From positions 110,364 to 174,363 of the forward strand of contig JANQRG010000038.1 of assembly GCA_028284665.1 (NCBI GenBank): 64,000 bases of DNA. The letters run 5' to 3'. The notes below the pieces were generated by a model. It was not told the origin of the DNA and made no database searches. It saw only the letters and a list, made by a program, of their open reading frames with translations. Numbering within the stretch: the first letter of the stretch is position 1; each line of letters starts with the position of its first letter. The position numbers and the translations under genes were made by a program. The stretch is from Croceivirga sp. Its GTDB lineage: Bacteria; Bacteroidota; Bacteroidia; Flavobacteriales; Flavobacteriaceae. Below, piece by piece: positions 16,529 to 24,236 of the stretch.

Positions 16529-16713
16529 GGGTGACACCATCGCCTCGGGGTTTTGTACAGTCTCAATAGCGGCCGGCTACCAGGCGATCTTTTCTACGAC
16601 TTAGTATACTATTGCAATACGTGCAATTTTGGCTAAACGTTTGTTGGAAGGCTCTAGCGCCTTAGAAGCAGGTTTTTAAACAGTTTTACGGTATTCCCTA
16701 AGACAAAAGGGAT
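16529..16713. other. Gene-free stretch before leader 2
   Basis: No open frame, RNA gene or convincing repeat is visible here. At the first locus only about 30 bp separate the epimerase stop from the leader. Here about 185 bp do, so this is extra sequence of unknown origin. Confidence 0.5.
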
Positions 16714-16782
16714 TGGCTTTGGTTATCTTAGGGGTATAGGAGATATATGATCAATAATCATATATACTTGTTGTAAATAATG
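16714..16782 (+). other. Array leader 2: second attI-like site with palindrome
   Basis: Near copy of leader 1. TATCTTAG lies at 16724-16731, then GGGTATA. A palindrome follows at 16743-16765 (arms ATATATGATCA and TAATCATATAT around one A, one mismatch). Then comes the core GTTGTAAATAATG at 16770-16782, which opens cassette 6. Spacing of -7-like box, palindrome and core is conserved with 12081-12135. Confidence 0.5.
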
Positions 16783-16806
16783 TCAACCAACCTAAACCAA
16801 AAAAAA

Positions 16807-17931
16807 ATGAAAACCTTACTATTATTTTTAATTACTGCTTTACTGACAAATTTGACTTTTAGTCAAGATAAGTGTTCAGATGTTTTGAAAAGTATTTATA
16901 ATGAGTATCAATCTTATAATCTTACCGATTATACTAAAGTTATAAAGACTTTAATTAAAAATGAGTCAATCGAAAAAGCAAGTCGTGATTCAGGAATTGA
17001 CATTAATGTATTCAAAAAGTTTTCACTTGGCGGTTCAAAAAACAAACTAAAAGAATTACAGAATAAATATGAAAAATTTGGAGAGGTTAAAGTTGAAGAC
17101 TTTGAAGTACAGAGTATAATTTCTAAAACAATTAATAATCCTTCAATTGACGCTTGGAAGTCTTGTATGTCAGAACAAAAGTGGAAGGTTGACATAGTGG
17201 GTGATATTTATGAAAATTTCAGTTTAAGTCTTACTTGGGAAGGCGGAGCTGCCCTAACACCAGAAATTGAAGGTGATATTCAAGTTCTCAATATTTCATC
17301 AAAGGGAATTAATATTTTAAAAAATGGAATAAAATTTATAGATGGAGATACCAAGTCTCAAATATTTAAAAGAATAAATAGTGACCAAGATGCTTTAATA
17401 GTGATTAATTTCAAAGGTGTAAAAAACGTTGTTATTGATTTACCAAAAAAGACAGAGGTTTCCGTTGTTGATAAAATCGAGATAAAAACTGAGAGTAATA
17501 AATTACAAAAAGGTATTTATAAAATTAAAGCTAAAAATAGTGGTAAGTGTTGGCACGTTACGAATGCTTCTAAACAAGACAGAGCTGAAATATGGCAATG
17601 GAGTTGTACTGATAAGCCACATTTTCTTTTTGAAATTATTCCTTCAGGCAACTATTATAAAATTAAATCTGTCAATAGTGGGAAATGTCTGCATATTACG
17701 AACGCTTCTGTTGAAAATCGCGCTGCGTTATGGCAATGGACTTGTATAGACAAACCTCATTTTGAATTTGAAATAATACCAACAACAGGAAAGTACTATA
17801 ATATAAAGGCTAAACATAGTGGGAAATGTCTTCATGTTAGGAGTGGTTCTGTTGAAGATAGAGCACCTATTTGGCAATGGTCTTGTACAAATAGCCCACA
17901 TTTTGAATTCGAATTTATAAAAGTTAGATAA
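16807..17931 (+). CDS. Secreted protein with C-terminal ricin-type beta-trefoil lectin (cassette 6)
   Basis: Exported protein of 374 aa with signal peptide MKTLLLFLITALLTNLTFSQ. I start it at 16807 because an upstream in-frame ATG at 16780 lies in the recombination core. Residues about 20-235 form a domain I do not recognise. The last about 135 residues are three repeats of roughly 44 residues. Each carries the pattern (Y/K)IKaknSGKC(W/L)H, then an AxxWQW(S/T)C block and PHFEFE. This is a RICIN/beta-trefoil with its Q-W motifs, likely carbohydrate-binding. The gene is low in GC compared with the housekeeping part of the window. Confidence 0.78.
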   Translation: MKTLLLFLITALLTNLTFSQDKCSDVLKSIYNEYQSYNLTDYTKVIKTLIKNESIEKASRDSGIDINVFKKFSLGGSKNKLKELQNKYEKFGEVKVEDFEVQSIISKTINNPSIDAWKSCMSEQKWKVDIVGDIYENFSLSLTWEGGAALTPEIEGDIQVLNISSKGINILKNGIKFIDGDTKSQIFKRINSDQDALIVINFKGVKNVVIDLPKKTEVSVVDKIEIKTESNKLQKGIYKIKAKNSGKCWHVTNASKQDRAEIWQWSCTDKPHFLFEIIPSGNYYKIKSVNSGKCLHITNASVENRAALWQWTCIDKPHFEFEIIPTTGKYYNIKAKHSGKCLHVRSGSVEDRAPIWQWSCTNSPHFEFEFIKVR

Positions 17932-17933
17932 AA

Positions 17934-18108
17934 CACTATTTACAACAATGGCTATAAGTAATTGCTTGTTATCGTATACTTCTGAAAATCCTCGCAGATT
18001 TTCAGCTTGGTGTGTACTCGCAACCCGCCCGAACGTGCTGTTCGGTACGGGCGGGAGTTAAGTGCTAACCCTCGCAACTACTCATAGCCGAGACCGTTAT
18101 GTGCAAGC
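17934..18108 (+). repeat. attC-like site E
   Basis: Best preserved site. R''-like CACTATTTACAAC (17934-17946), AATG, GCTATAA (17951-17957); closing ATAGC (18084-18088), CGAGACC, GTTATGTGCAAGC (18096-18108). R'' matches the complement of the cassette 6 opening at 12 of 13 positions. The loop contains a strong GC hairpin, CCCGCCCG (18024-18031) against CGGGCGGG (18048-18055). Confidence 0.72.
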
Positions 18109-18114
18109 TGATAA

Positions 18115-18650
18115 ATGATATTAACAGAGAAAAATATTGACGAACGAAAAATAAATCAGCTTGTTGGACCTCCGATTTGGCAGAGATGGATGAAGCCAAA
18201 AATCATCGGTGGTCCGGGGCTTTTTCTCAAAACATTTGTCAATAAGTCTGGTAGCATCGAAAATCTGAAACAGGATTCGAAATGCAACTTTGAAAAAAGA
18301 ACTCAAGGACTTTTGTTGCATACGAATTATTCAAACAAAAGAACCTTGATTCCATTACCATTCAATGACATTTCAGAATTGAAAATCACTCGCGGAAAAG
18401 AAGAAATCAGGATTTTTTTCCCTATCCAATGTGGATTCTACTAAAACTAGGAGTCTCAATCTTATATGCGAGATATTTTAGATTTAGACCATGGGAGTAT
18501 TCTATTGAACCACTGGAATTTAGACTTACATCCAAAAATTACAACTTTGAGTTCATTGGCAATGGATTCGACTTTGAAAGAAAACTGGACTTTTTAAATA
18601 GTTTGGGATTAGAAGAAATTTTAAAAAAGGAAATAAAAGCCAGCACCTAA
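18115..18650 (+). pseudogene. Frameshifted hypothetical gene (cassette 7)
   Basis: Two overlapping frames, 18115-18444 and 18429-18650, look like one gene of about 178 codons broken by a single-base shift near 18405-18420, next to a run of seven T. Frame 1 ends ...GKEEIRIFFPIQCGFY. Frame 2 upstream of its first ATG reads FFPYPMWILLKLGVS, so joining them gives a smooth protein without the premature stop. The family is not recognised. The second half is rich in aromatic residues (YARYFRFRPWEYSIEPLEF). The final stop overlaps the R'' of site F. A sequencing error or an authentic two-gene arrangement is possible. Confidence 0.5.
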
Positions 18651-18778
18651 CAATAGCTATAAATCGTCCTTCCCTTGAAGTCCCTCTCTAAATATTCCTA
18701 AATTAGGGTAACAAAAAAACAGCTCGTTTTTTACCCTGCCGGCAGGCAGGAATCATAGCCCCGACCATTAAGCGCAAC
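18639..18778 (+). repeat. attC-like site F
   Basis: R''-like GCCAGCACCTAAC (18639-18651), AATA, GCTATAAA; closing ATAGC, CCCGACC, ATTAAGCGCAAC (18767-18778). R'' matches the complement of the cassette 7 opening at 10 of 13. Its half from CTAAATTAGGGTAACAAAAA (18699 on) is a close relative of site B. The core has A in place of the G of GTT. Confidence 0.62.
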
Positions 18779-18792
18779 TATAAGAATATAAA

Positions 18793-19677
18793 GTGTTAAA
18801 AGGGAAAGAAAACATAATTGAAAGAATTTTTGATCGCCAGGATAAAAATGGCCTTTGGAAAGTGATCCCTAAAACACATAAGTATTATCCTGACTACCTG
18901 CATTATGTCCCAAACTATAAAGCCTCACTTTGGGCCTTACTACTATTGGCAGAACTTGGGTGTGACAAAGATGATGTTAGAGTTAAAAAGCCATTGCAAA
19001 TAGTAAAAAACCATTTGTTTGATGAAACGTATGGCATTTACTCATTAAAACAGGACCATTTTCCAATACCCTGTTTAAATGGAAATATGCTGTATTTGGA
19101 TTGCTACTTTAATGATGGGCCAGACGAAAAGAGTAATAGCCTATTGGATTTCTTTTACAAGAATCAACGATTTGACGATGGGAAATATGAAGCCCCGAAA
19201 AATCAGTTTTGTACCAACACCAGTTGCTACGGGAAGCATAGTTGTTATTGGGGCATTGTTAAGCTATTCAAAGGCATTTCTTTTATCCCAAATGACAGGC
19301 GTAATGAAAAAGTTGAACTGCTAAAAGAAAAATGTATCAGCTTCATATTAAAACATAAAGTATGTTATAGCTCTAGAAATCCTGATAAGATTATGATCAA
19401 CAAATTGGATTTACTCACATTTCCAAATTTTTACAAAGGAGATTTCTTGGAAATACTTTGGCTACTAAAACGAGAACAGGTTGAGTCGGAAGAATTAATT
19501 CCGGCAATAGAATTATTGAATTCAAAGAAAACCAAAGATGGAAAATGGGTGCTGGAAAGAACCATGAATAACATGGTTACCTCAATTGGAAAAGTTAATG
19601 AGCCCAATCCTTTTGTTACCCAAAGAGCAAATGAGGTATTGAAATATTATACGAAAACAGCCCCTAACAAGGTGTAG
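18793..19677 (+). CDS. Alpha-toroid (prenyltransferase/terpene cyclase-like) protein (cassette 8)
   Basis: Protein of 294 aa starting at GTG 18793. Repeats of the type RQDKNGLWKVIPK near the start and SKKTKDGKWVLERT near the end, with mostly helical sequence between, resemble QW-like repeats of the squalene cyclase/prenyltransferase (alpha/alpha) toroid fold. A cysteine-rich centre (FCTNTSCYGKHSCYWG, about residues 137-152) could bind a metal. It lacks signal peptide and the full cyclase length, so it is probably not a real cyclase. It is the cargo of the last recognisable cassette. Its stop overlaps a weak R'' (CAGCCCCTAAC, 19658-19668) and no full attC body follows. Confidence 0.6.
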   Translation: MLKGKENIIERIFDRQDKNGLWKVIPKTHKYYPDYLHYVPNYKASLWALLLLAELGCDKDDVRVKKPLQIVKNHLFDETYGIYSLKQDHFPIPCLNGNMLYLDCYFNDGPDEKSNSLLDFFYKNQRFDDGKYEAPKNQFCTNTSCYGKHSCYWGIVKLFKGISFIPNDRRNEKVELLKEKCISFILKHKVCYSSRNPDKIMINKLDLLTFPNFYKGDFLEILWLLKREQVESEELIPAIELLNSKKTKDGKWVLERTMNNMVTSIGKVNEPNPFVTQRANEVLKYYTKTAPNKV

Positions 19678-19748
19678 CGTACCTGGTTGCCCTTTTGGGT
19701 CGGCAAAACACAAAACGTAGTGCTTCATACTAAAAAACAAAATTACAA

Positions 19749-20108
19749 ATGAGACCAAAGCAATTAATCGAAAAATGGGTGGCAGCCTTTAACGCCGGGA
19801 ACGCGGAAGCGATTTCGAATTTTTATCACGATGACGCCATTAATCATCAGGTGACCCAGCAACCGGTTGTTGGCAAAATTGCTATCCGGGAAATGTTTGT
19901 GCGTGAATTTGACCAGGCGAATATGACTTGCATTGTTGAGAACATTTTTGAAGATAAGGATTGGGGAATTCTGGAATGGAAAGACCCCTTGGGACTGCGG
20001 GGTTGCGGATTTTTTCAAATTGAAAACGGGAAAATTAAATTTCAACGGGGCTATTGGGATAAACTGTCTTTTTTAAGACAACATAAATTACCCATCCCAA
20101 CGGAGTAA
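19749..20108 (+). CDS. SnoaL/NTF2-like protein
   Basis: Small cytoplasmic protein of 119 aa with an NTF2-like fold. The start LIEKWVAAFNAGNAEAISNF, then YHDDAINHQVTQQPVVGKIA, matches the SnoaL-like/nuclear-transport-factor-2 pattern, where a helical N-terminus precedes a curved sheet that forms a pocket. No specific reaction can be assigned. It stands alone, 70 bp after the array end, and its base composition is like the chromosomal background and not the cassettes. Confidence 0.75.
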   Translation: MRPKQLIEKWVAAFNAGNAEAISNFYHDDAINHQVTQQPVVGKIAIREMFVREFDQANMTCIVENIFEDKDWGILEWKDPLGLRGCGFFQIENGKIKFQRGYWDKLSFLRQHKLPIPTE

Positions 20109-20213
20109 AAAATAGCAAAGTACAACAGTATCACCGCAATTTGAATCTTCTTTAGTATAGAATGGAGGGTTCCACGCTATACAAGAAACTATTATGTACA
20201 TAAAAAAATAATC

Positions 20214-21389
20214 ATGAGATTTTCTTTGTTCGTCTGTATCACCTTTTCATTGGTCATGAACAGTTATTCGCAAAAAGTTGAGGAGTACTTTGACGTAATC
20301 CAAAAAGTGGGAAAAGAGCCTGTTTCATTTATCAACGAACAAATTGAGAGGTATGATCTCATCCTTTTTGACGATGCCCTACATTCTGCTGTGGAGCCTT
20401 TTGAATTCTATGTCAAATTCCTTGAAAAACATCCGGAAGCTGTAGATTACATTTTTCTAGAAGTGTTTTCCACTACAACGCAAATTGCTATCGACTCCTT
20501 TTTGCAAAGCAAATCAAAAGACATACTTCTTTTAGCGGAAGCTTTTCAGCAAGGTTATAGCTATGGTTGGCCCTATGAGACCTATTTGACATTGTTTTCC
20601 AAAGTTTGGGACATTAATCAAAAGTTACCGAAAGACAAGAGAATAAAAATTATTGGTGTTAACCAACCCATCTATTGGGAGGGTTTACATTCCAGGGAAG
20701 ACTATACAATATTTCAAGCATCCCTGGTTGCTCGTGACTATTTCATGTATAAGACGATTTTGAAATACATGGACAATTTTGATGCTGAAATAAAAGGCCT
20801 GTTCTTAACAAACACCCGCCATGCCTACAAAGGAATAAAAAACAAGAAAGGAGAATTCTATTGGAACACAGGTACATTTTTTCACCAATGGCATCCGGGA
20901 AAATCGTATTCAGTACGCTTCCACAATATGAATTTATTCATTGAATCCGTCAAGGACGTAAGTAACCCCTCCACCCAGGGACTGGACAGGATAAATTACA
21001 AATGGGTAAGAATGGCCGAAGGACTATGGGACAGGGCATTTGAAATGAATAGCAACAAACCGGTAGCTATTCCCTTTCAGAATAACGTATTTGGCAAACA
21101 CCCCTATATTGGTAATCATATGGCCAATGCATTGGATAATCAAACCATGTGGGAGGCTTATGATGCATTGATCTTTTTAAAACCCCTGCAACAAACAAAG
21201 TTCAGCGCACACACCAATTTCTTCTACACCGATGAATTTAAGACCGAATTAAGCAGAAGAGTTAAAATAATCAATGGAGACGATCTGGATGCTTTTTTGA
21301 AGGATCAGAATGTTACCAGTGTTGATGAATTCATCAGTAGCTTATCCGTATATGTGCCCGAAAAACCCAACCCATTAGTACGTCAGTAG
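20214..21389 (+). CDS. Secreted protein, possibly erythromycin-esterase/ChaN-like fold
   Basis: Exported protein of 391 aa with signal peptide (about residues 1-19, ending SYSQ). Segments DLILFDDALHSAVEPFEFY (about 48-66), YIFLEVFS and IKIIGVNQPIYWE recall the H- and E-containing motifs of the erythromycin esterase/ChaN/TIKI superfamily, where they line a metal or active site. Similarity is by pattern only and the substrate is unknown. Later segments (NTRHAYKGIKNKKGEFYWNT) may hold a second His ligand. The gene stands alone on the + strand, convergent with the AraC gene. Confidence 0.5.
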   Translation: MRFSLFVCITFSLVMNSYSQKVEEYFDVIQKVGKEPVSFINEQIERYDLILFDDALHSAVEPFEFYVKFLEKHPEAVDYIFLEVFSTTTQIAIDSFLQSKSKDILLLAEAFQQGYSYGWPYETYLTLFSKVWDINQKLPKDKRIKIIGVNQPIYWEGLHSREDYTIFQASLVARDYFMYKTILKYMDNFDAEIKGLFLTNTRHAYKGIKNKKGEFYWNTGTFFHQWHPGKSYSVRFHNMNLFIESVKDVSNPSTQGLDRINYKWVRMAEGLWDRAFEMNSNKPVAIPFQNNVFGKHPYIGNHMANALDNQTMWEAYDALIFLKPLQQTKFSAHTNFFYTDEFKTELSRRVKIINGDDLDAFLKDQNVTSVDEFISSLSVYVPEKPNPLVRQ

Positions 21390-21508
21390 ATCTGTGCTGT
21401 ACAACATCATTTTTGAGGTAGTACTGCCTAACGGCTGCACTATTCCTATGCATAGCCCTAGTACCTACATACCCGTACGCTGCAATTTACTCTGTGTCCC
21501 TTAGGCTC

Positions 21509-21535
21509 CCTAACAGTGGTAAGACTTTTGTTAGG
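21509..21535. terminator. Weak inverted repeat between convergent genes
   Basis: CCTAACA (21509-21515) and TGTTAGG (21529-21535) form a 7-bp stem with a 13-base loop between the convergent genes ending at 21389 and 21618. There is no strong T-run, so a terminator role is only suggested by place. Nothing else is visible in 21390-21617. Confidence 0.25.
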
Positions 21536-21617
21536 ACGAGCGTTCAAAAGGGTAAAATCCCAATTATGGTGATCTGCCGGAACTCCTTAATCGCGTACGG
21601 GTTTGTAGTTCACCTGG

Positions 21618-22469
21618 TCAAAAACGGTTGATATGAGCGCGTAAAAACTCCCTGGGACTTTGGTGTTTGTACTTCTTAAACGTCCGGTTAAAATGGCTCA
21701 AACTTTCAAATCCCGAACTAAAGGCTACTTCCTGAATCGGAATATCCCGGTGCATTAACAAGTGACAGGCATTTTCAATCCTGGTTTTGTTTAAAAATGT
21801 AATAAACGAATGTCCGGAGTTTTGTTTAAACCACCTGCAAAAAGACTGTGGTACCATATGGGTGAGATCGGCCATTTGTGCCACTGTTAGCTTTTGGTCA
21901 ATGTGATCCAGGATATAGTTATTCACCTTGGCAAATTTCTCTATTTTGTGTTTTTGATTATGGTGGTAGGTATAGATCTCCGAAGTCAACAGGGTTTTCT
22001 CTTCGTGCACAACCAATAGCTGTATAAGTTCCATTAAAGCGCCGAGCTGCTGTATGCTATTTAGGTTCTCGAAATTGGTGATGCTTGTAACGATAGCTTC
22101 TGTCGGGTTGATAAACTGGATACCGCGTTTCGCCAATTCAAATAAGGCATGAAAATCTTCACATTCCCTAAAAGCGGCAAAAATGGTAGGGTTAAACTGA
22201 AAAACCATCGCCCTTTGTTTTTCCGAGTGATTGTGCTTTAAGCCCACCCAGTTGTGGGGAATATTCGTCCCCACCAATACCAAGTCATAATTTGAAAAAG
22301 GCGCAATGGAATTCCCGACAAATCTCGTCCCCTCCCCATGAAGGATAAAGGTGAGCTCTATTTCGGGATGGTAATGCCAAAAGGGTTCAAAAGCCACCGT
22401 CTCCCTTTTAAAAAAATGAAAAGACCGTTTTGTCGCCTCAATTCCAATTTGTTCTAATTCTGCTTTCAA
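21618..22469 (-). CDS. AraC family transcriptional regulator
   Basis: Regulator of 283 aa. N-terminal cupin sensor domain (EPFWHYHPEIELTFILHGEGT, about residues 27-47) and a C-terminal pair of helix-turn-helix motifs: LTVAQMADLTHMVPQSFCRWF and the family signature IQEVAFSSGFESLSHFNRTF. It diverges from the dioxygenase gene at 22602, with 132 bp between them, so it likely controls the cluster 22602-29587. The inducer is unknown, probably a sugar from the glycan degraded by that cluster. No clear operator repeat was found in the intergenic stretch. Confidence 0.92.
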   Translation of the reverse strand: MKAELEQIGIEATKRSFHFFKRETVAFEPFWHYHPEIELTFILHGEGTRFVGNSIAPFSNYDLVLVGTNIPHNWVGLKHNHSEKQRAMVFQFNPTIFAAFRECEDFHALFELAKRGIQFINPTEAIVTSITNFENLNSIQQLGALMELIQLLVVHEEKTLLTSEIYTYHHNQKHKIEKFAKVNNYILDHIDQKLTVAQMADLTHMVPQSFCRWFKQNSGHSFITFLNKTRIENACHLLMHRDIPIQEVAFSSGFESLSHFNRTFKKYKHQSPREFLRAHINRF

Positions 22470-22601
22470 AACAGTTTATTATAAACCTATTTAAATATAA
22501 AAATACCATGATATGTTTAAATACGCATAGTTTGGATTAAAATCGAAAAAGAAACTCCTCGGGTTTCCCTCTAATTTTGAGGCATTAATAGTATTTAGAT
22601 C

Positions 22602-23408
22602 ATGGAAACACTACAACTTTTGAACCAACCCTATACCGTAACTGCAGCACATATAGATTTCTATAAAACCAATCGATACATTACCTTAAAACAGGTCCTG
22701 AACGCTGACCTCCTGGCATATTTTAATCGGGTAATCTCTAAAAAGGTGGAGGAGCTAAATCAGCAAGACATTCCCTTAGAAGATCGAAGTACCTATGGAA
22801 AGGCATTTTTGCAATTATTCAACTTGTGGCAACAAGATGAGGACATAAAGGAATTGGTGTTTAGTAAACGTCTGGCAAAGATCGCCGCAGACTTGATGCA
22901 GGTAGAAGGAGTACGACTGTATCACGATCAGGCGTTGTTCAAAGAAGGCGGCGGTGGCATTACCCCCTGGCATGCGGACCAACACTACTGGCCTTTAGCA
23001 ACCGATAAAACCATTACCGCCTGGATCCCTTTACAGGAAACCCCGCTAAACATGGGGCCGCTGGAATTCAGCGCCGGAAGTCATCAAATTTTAGAAGGCA
23101 GGGAATTGTCCATTGGGGATGATAGCGAAGTACTCATTGAAAAACGCTTAAAAGTAACCGACTTCAAGCATGTTATTGCCCCTTTTGATGTCGGTGAGAT
23201 CAGCTTCCATTCCGGATGGGTTTTTCACCGCGCAGGTGCTAACAAAACCGCAGAGACACGTAAGGTGATGACCGTAATTTACATGGATAAAAACATGATC
23301 CTGAAAAAACCGGAGAATGAAGGGCAAATCAATGACTGGAATACCTGGTGTCCCGGTGCGGAAATAGGCAAGATTATTAATACGCCACTAAACCCTGTGC
23401 TCTATTAA
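22602..23408 (+). CDS. Phytanoyl-CoA dioxygenase family (PhyH) oxygenase
   Basis: Non-heme Fe(II)/2-oxoglutarate-dependent dioxygenase of 268 aa. The facial triad is visible: H124 and D126 in ITPWHADQHYWP and a distal His in GWVFHRAGANKT (H209). An Arg soon after (ETRKVMTVIYM) would bind 2-oxoglutarate. Cytoplasmic, no signal peptide. It is first in a run of tightly spaced + strand genes (the next starts one base after its stop) with GH127, GH13 and sulfatase genes, so it may act on a sugar or an aglycone. The true substrate is unknown. Confidence 0.87.
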   Translation: METLQLLNQPYTVTAAHIDFYKTNRYITLKQVLNADLLAYFNRVISKKVEELNQQDIPLEDRSTYGKAFLQLFNLWQQDEDIKELVFSKRLAKIAADLMQVEGVRLYHDQALFKEGGGGITPWHADQHYWPLATDKTITAWIPLQETPLNMGPLEFSAGSHQILEGRELSIGDDSEVLIEKRLKVTDFKHVIAPFDVGEISFHSGWVFHRAGANKTAETRKVMTVIYMDKNMILKKPENEGQINDWNTWCPGAEIGKIINTPLNPVLY

Positions 23409-24236
23409 ATGAATACCCCGAAATATCTATATCCTTATTGGGGCAGTGAACATTTAGACCCTCGGGCTTTCCTGGACCATACCCTCTCCAACGGTTTTGA
23501 TGGCATTGAAATTAATGTTCCCCGGGATCCTGTTTTCGAAGCTTCCTTCAACGAAACGCTTAACACTGTTCGCCGAGAAAACCCCCATTTTATTTGTGGG
23601 GTACAACAAGTTTTCGGAGTGAAAGCGGAAGCACCACAAGACTACCTCGGCAAAGTGATGAAGCGCTTGGAAGATTTGGTGCAGTATCGTCCGTCATTCA
23701 TTAATTCGCACACCGGTAAGGACTATTATTCTTTTTCGGACAATTGTAAAATAATTGAAGCTATTGAAGAATTCTCCCAAAAACATGAGATCCCGGTATA
23801 CCATGAGATTCACAGGGGAAGATTTACGTTTCACAGCAGAACTACAGTACACTATTTGGAAGTATTCCCAAATTTAAAATTTGCCGGAGATCTTTCACAC
23901 TGGTGTGTTGTTTCAGAATCCATGCTGCAGGATCAGGAAGACATCATCGCTCAGATAATTCCAAGGATCTATCACATTCACGCCCGGGTGGGCCATGAAC
24001 AAGCCCCACAAGTCAATCATCCCTTTGCGCCGGAATGGAATACGCATCTTAACCGATTCGTTAAATGGTGGCAAGCTATAGCAGACCATCATTCAAAGCA
24101 CAGGGAGATAGCAATTACCCCGGAGTTTGGTCCATTTCCTTACATGCCCGGTATGCCATTTACCCGGGAACCCTTAGGTAATCAAAGTGAATTAAACATT
24201 AAAATGAAAGCGTATTTAAAAACCGTGCTAAAATGA
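23409..24236 (+). CDS. Sugar phosphate isomerase/epimerase-like TIM barrel
   Basis: Xylose-isomerase-like TIM-barrel protein of 275 aa without signal peptide. It carries GFDGIEINVPRDP early, INSHTGKDYYS in the middle, IPVYHEIHRGRF and LKFAGDLSHWCVVSE, whose Glu, Asp and His residues are placed like the metal ligands of this superfamily, and EFGPFPYMPG at the end. It starts immediately after the PhyH stop and overlaps the next gene by 4 bp, so it is translationally coupled. Isomerisation or epimerisation of a released sugar is the likely job. The specific reaction is unassigned. Confidence 0.78.
   Translation: MNTPKYLYPYWGSEHLDPRAFLDHTLSNGFDGIEINVPRDPVFEASFNETLNTVRRENPHFICGVQQVFGVKAEAPQDYLGKVMKRLEDLVQYRPSFINSHTGKDYYSFSDNCKIIEAIEEFSQKHEIPVYHEIHRGRFTFHSRTTVHYLEVFPNLKFAGDLSHWCVVSESMLQDQEDIIAQIIPRIYHIHARVGHEQAPQVNHPFAPEWNTHLNRFVKWWQAIADHHSKHREIAITPEFGPFPYMPGMPFTREPLGNQSELNIKMKAYLKTVLK

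Larger units (their letters stand above)
12127..19668 (+). mobile_element. Integron-like cassette array (eight cassettes, no integrase in window)
   Basis: Eight + strand cargo units are separated by long imperfect inverted repeats of attC architecture: TAAC, short spacer, GCTAT ... ATAGC, spacer with extra bases, GTT. The opening bases of a unit are complementary to the R''-like bases at its own end, as expected if each unit was once a circle with one attC. Unit 1: GTTAGCAAA (12127) with TTTGCTAAC (12976), 9/9. Unit 2: GTTGGCAAC (13141) with GTTGCCAAC (13746), 9/9. Unit 6: GTTGTAAATAATG (16770) with CACTATTTACAAC (17934), 12/13. Unit 7: 10/13. Unit 3: 8/12 plus three G-T pairs. Units 4, 5 and 8 are weaker. 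Cargo is AT-rich and unrelated unit to unit. An integrase was looked for and not seen. Confidence 0.72.

Noticed and set aside
12127..19668. CRISPR array as explanation for the repeated sites
   Set aside because: Repeats are 140-190 bp apart by whole genes, differ from each other and have no uniform 25-40 bp repeat-spacer pattern; no cas genes.
12127..19668. Insertion sequence or composite transposon
   Set aside because: No transposase gene, no terminal inverted repeats bounding the whole region and no target-site duplication seen; the self-complementary unit ends fit cassettes better.
19669..19748. A further attC-like site after cassette 8
   Set aside because: After the weak R'' (19658-19668) there is no pairing GCTAT/ATAGC arm and no GTT core, so the array is taken to end here.
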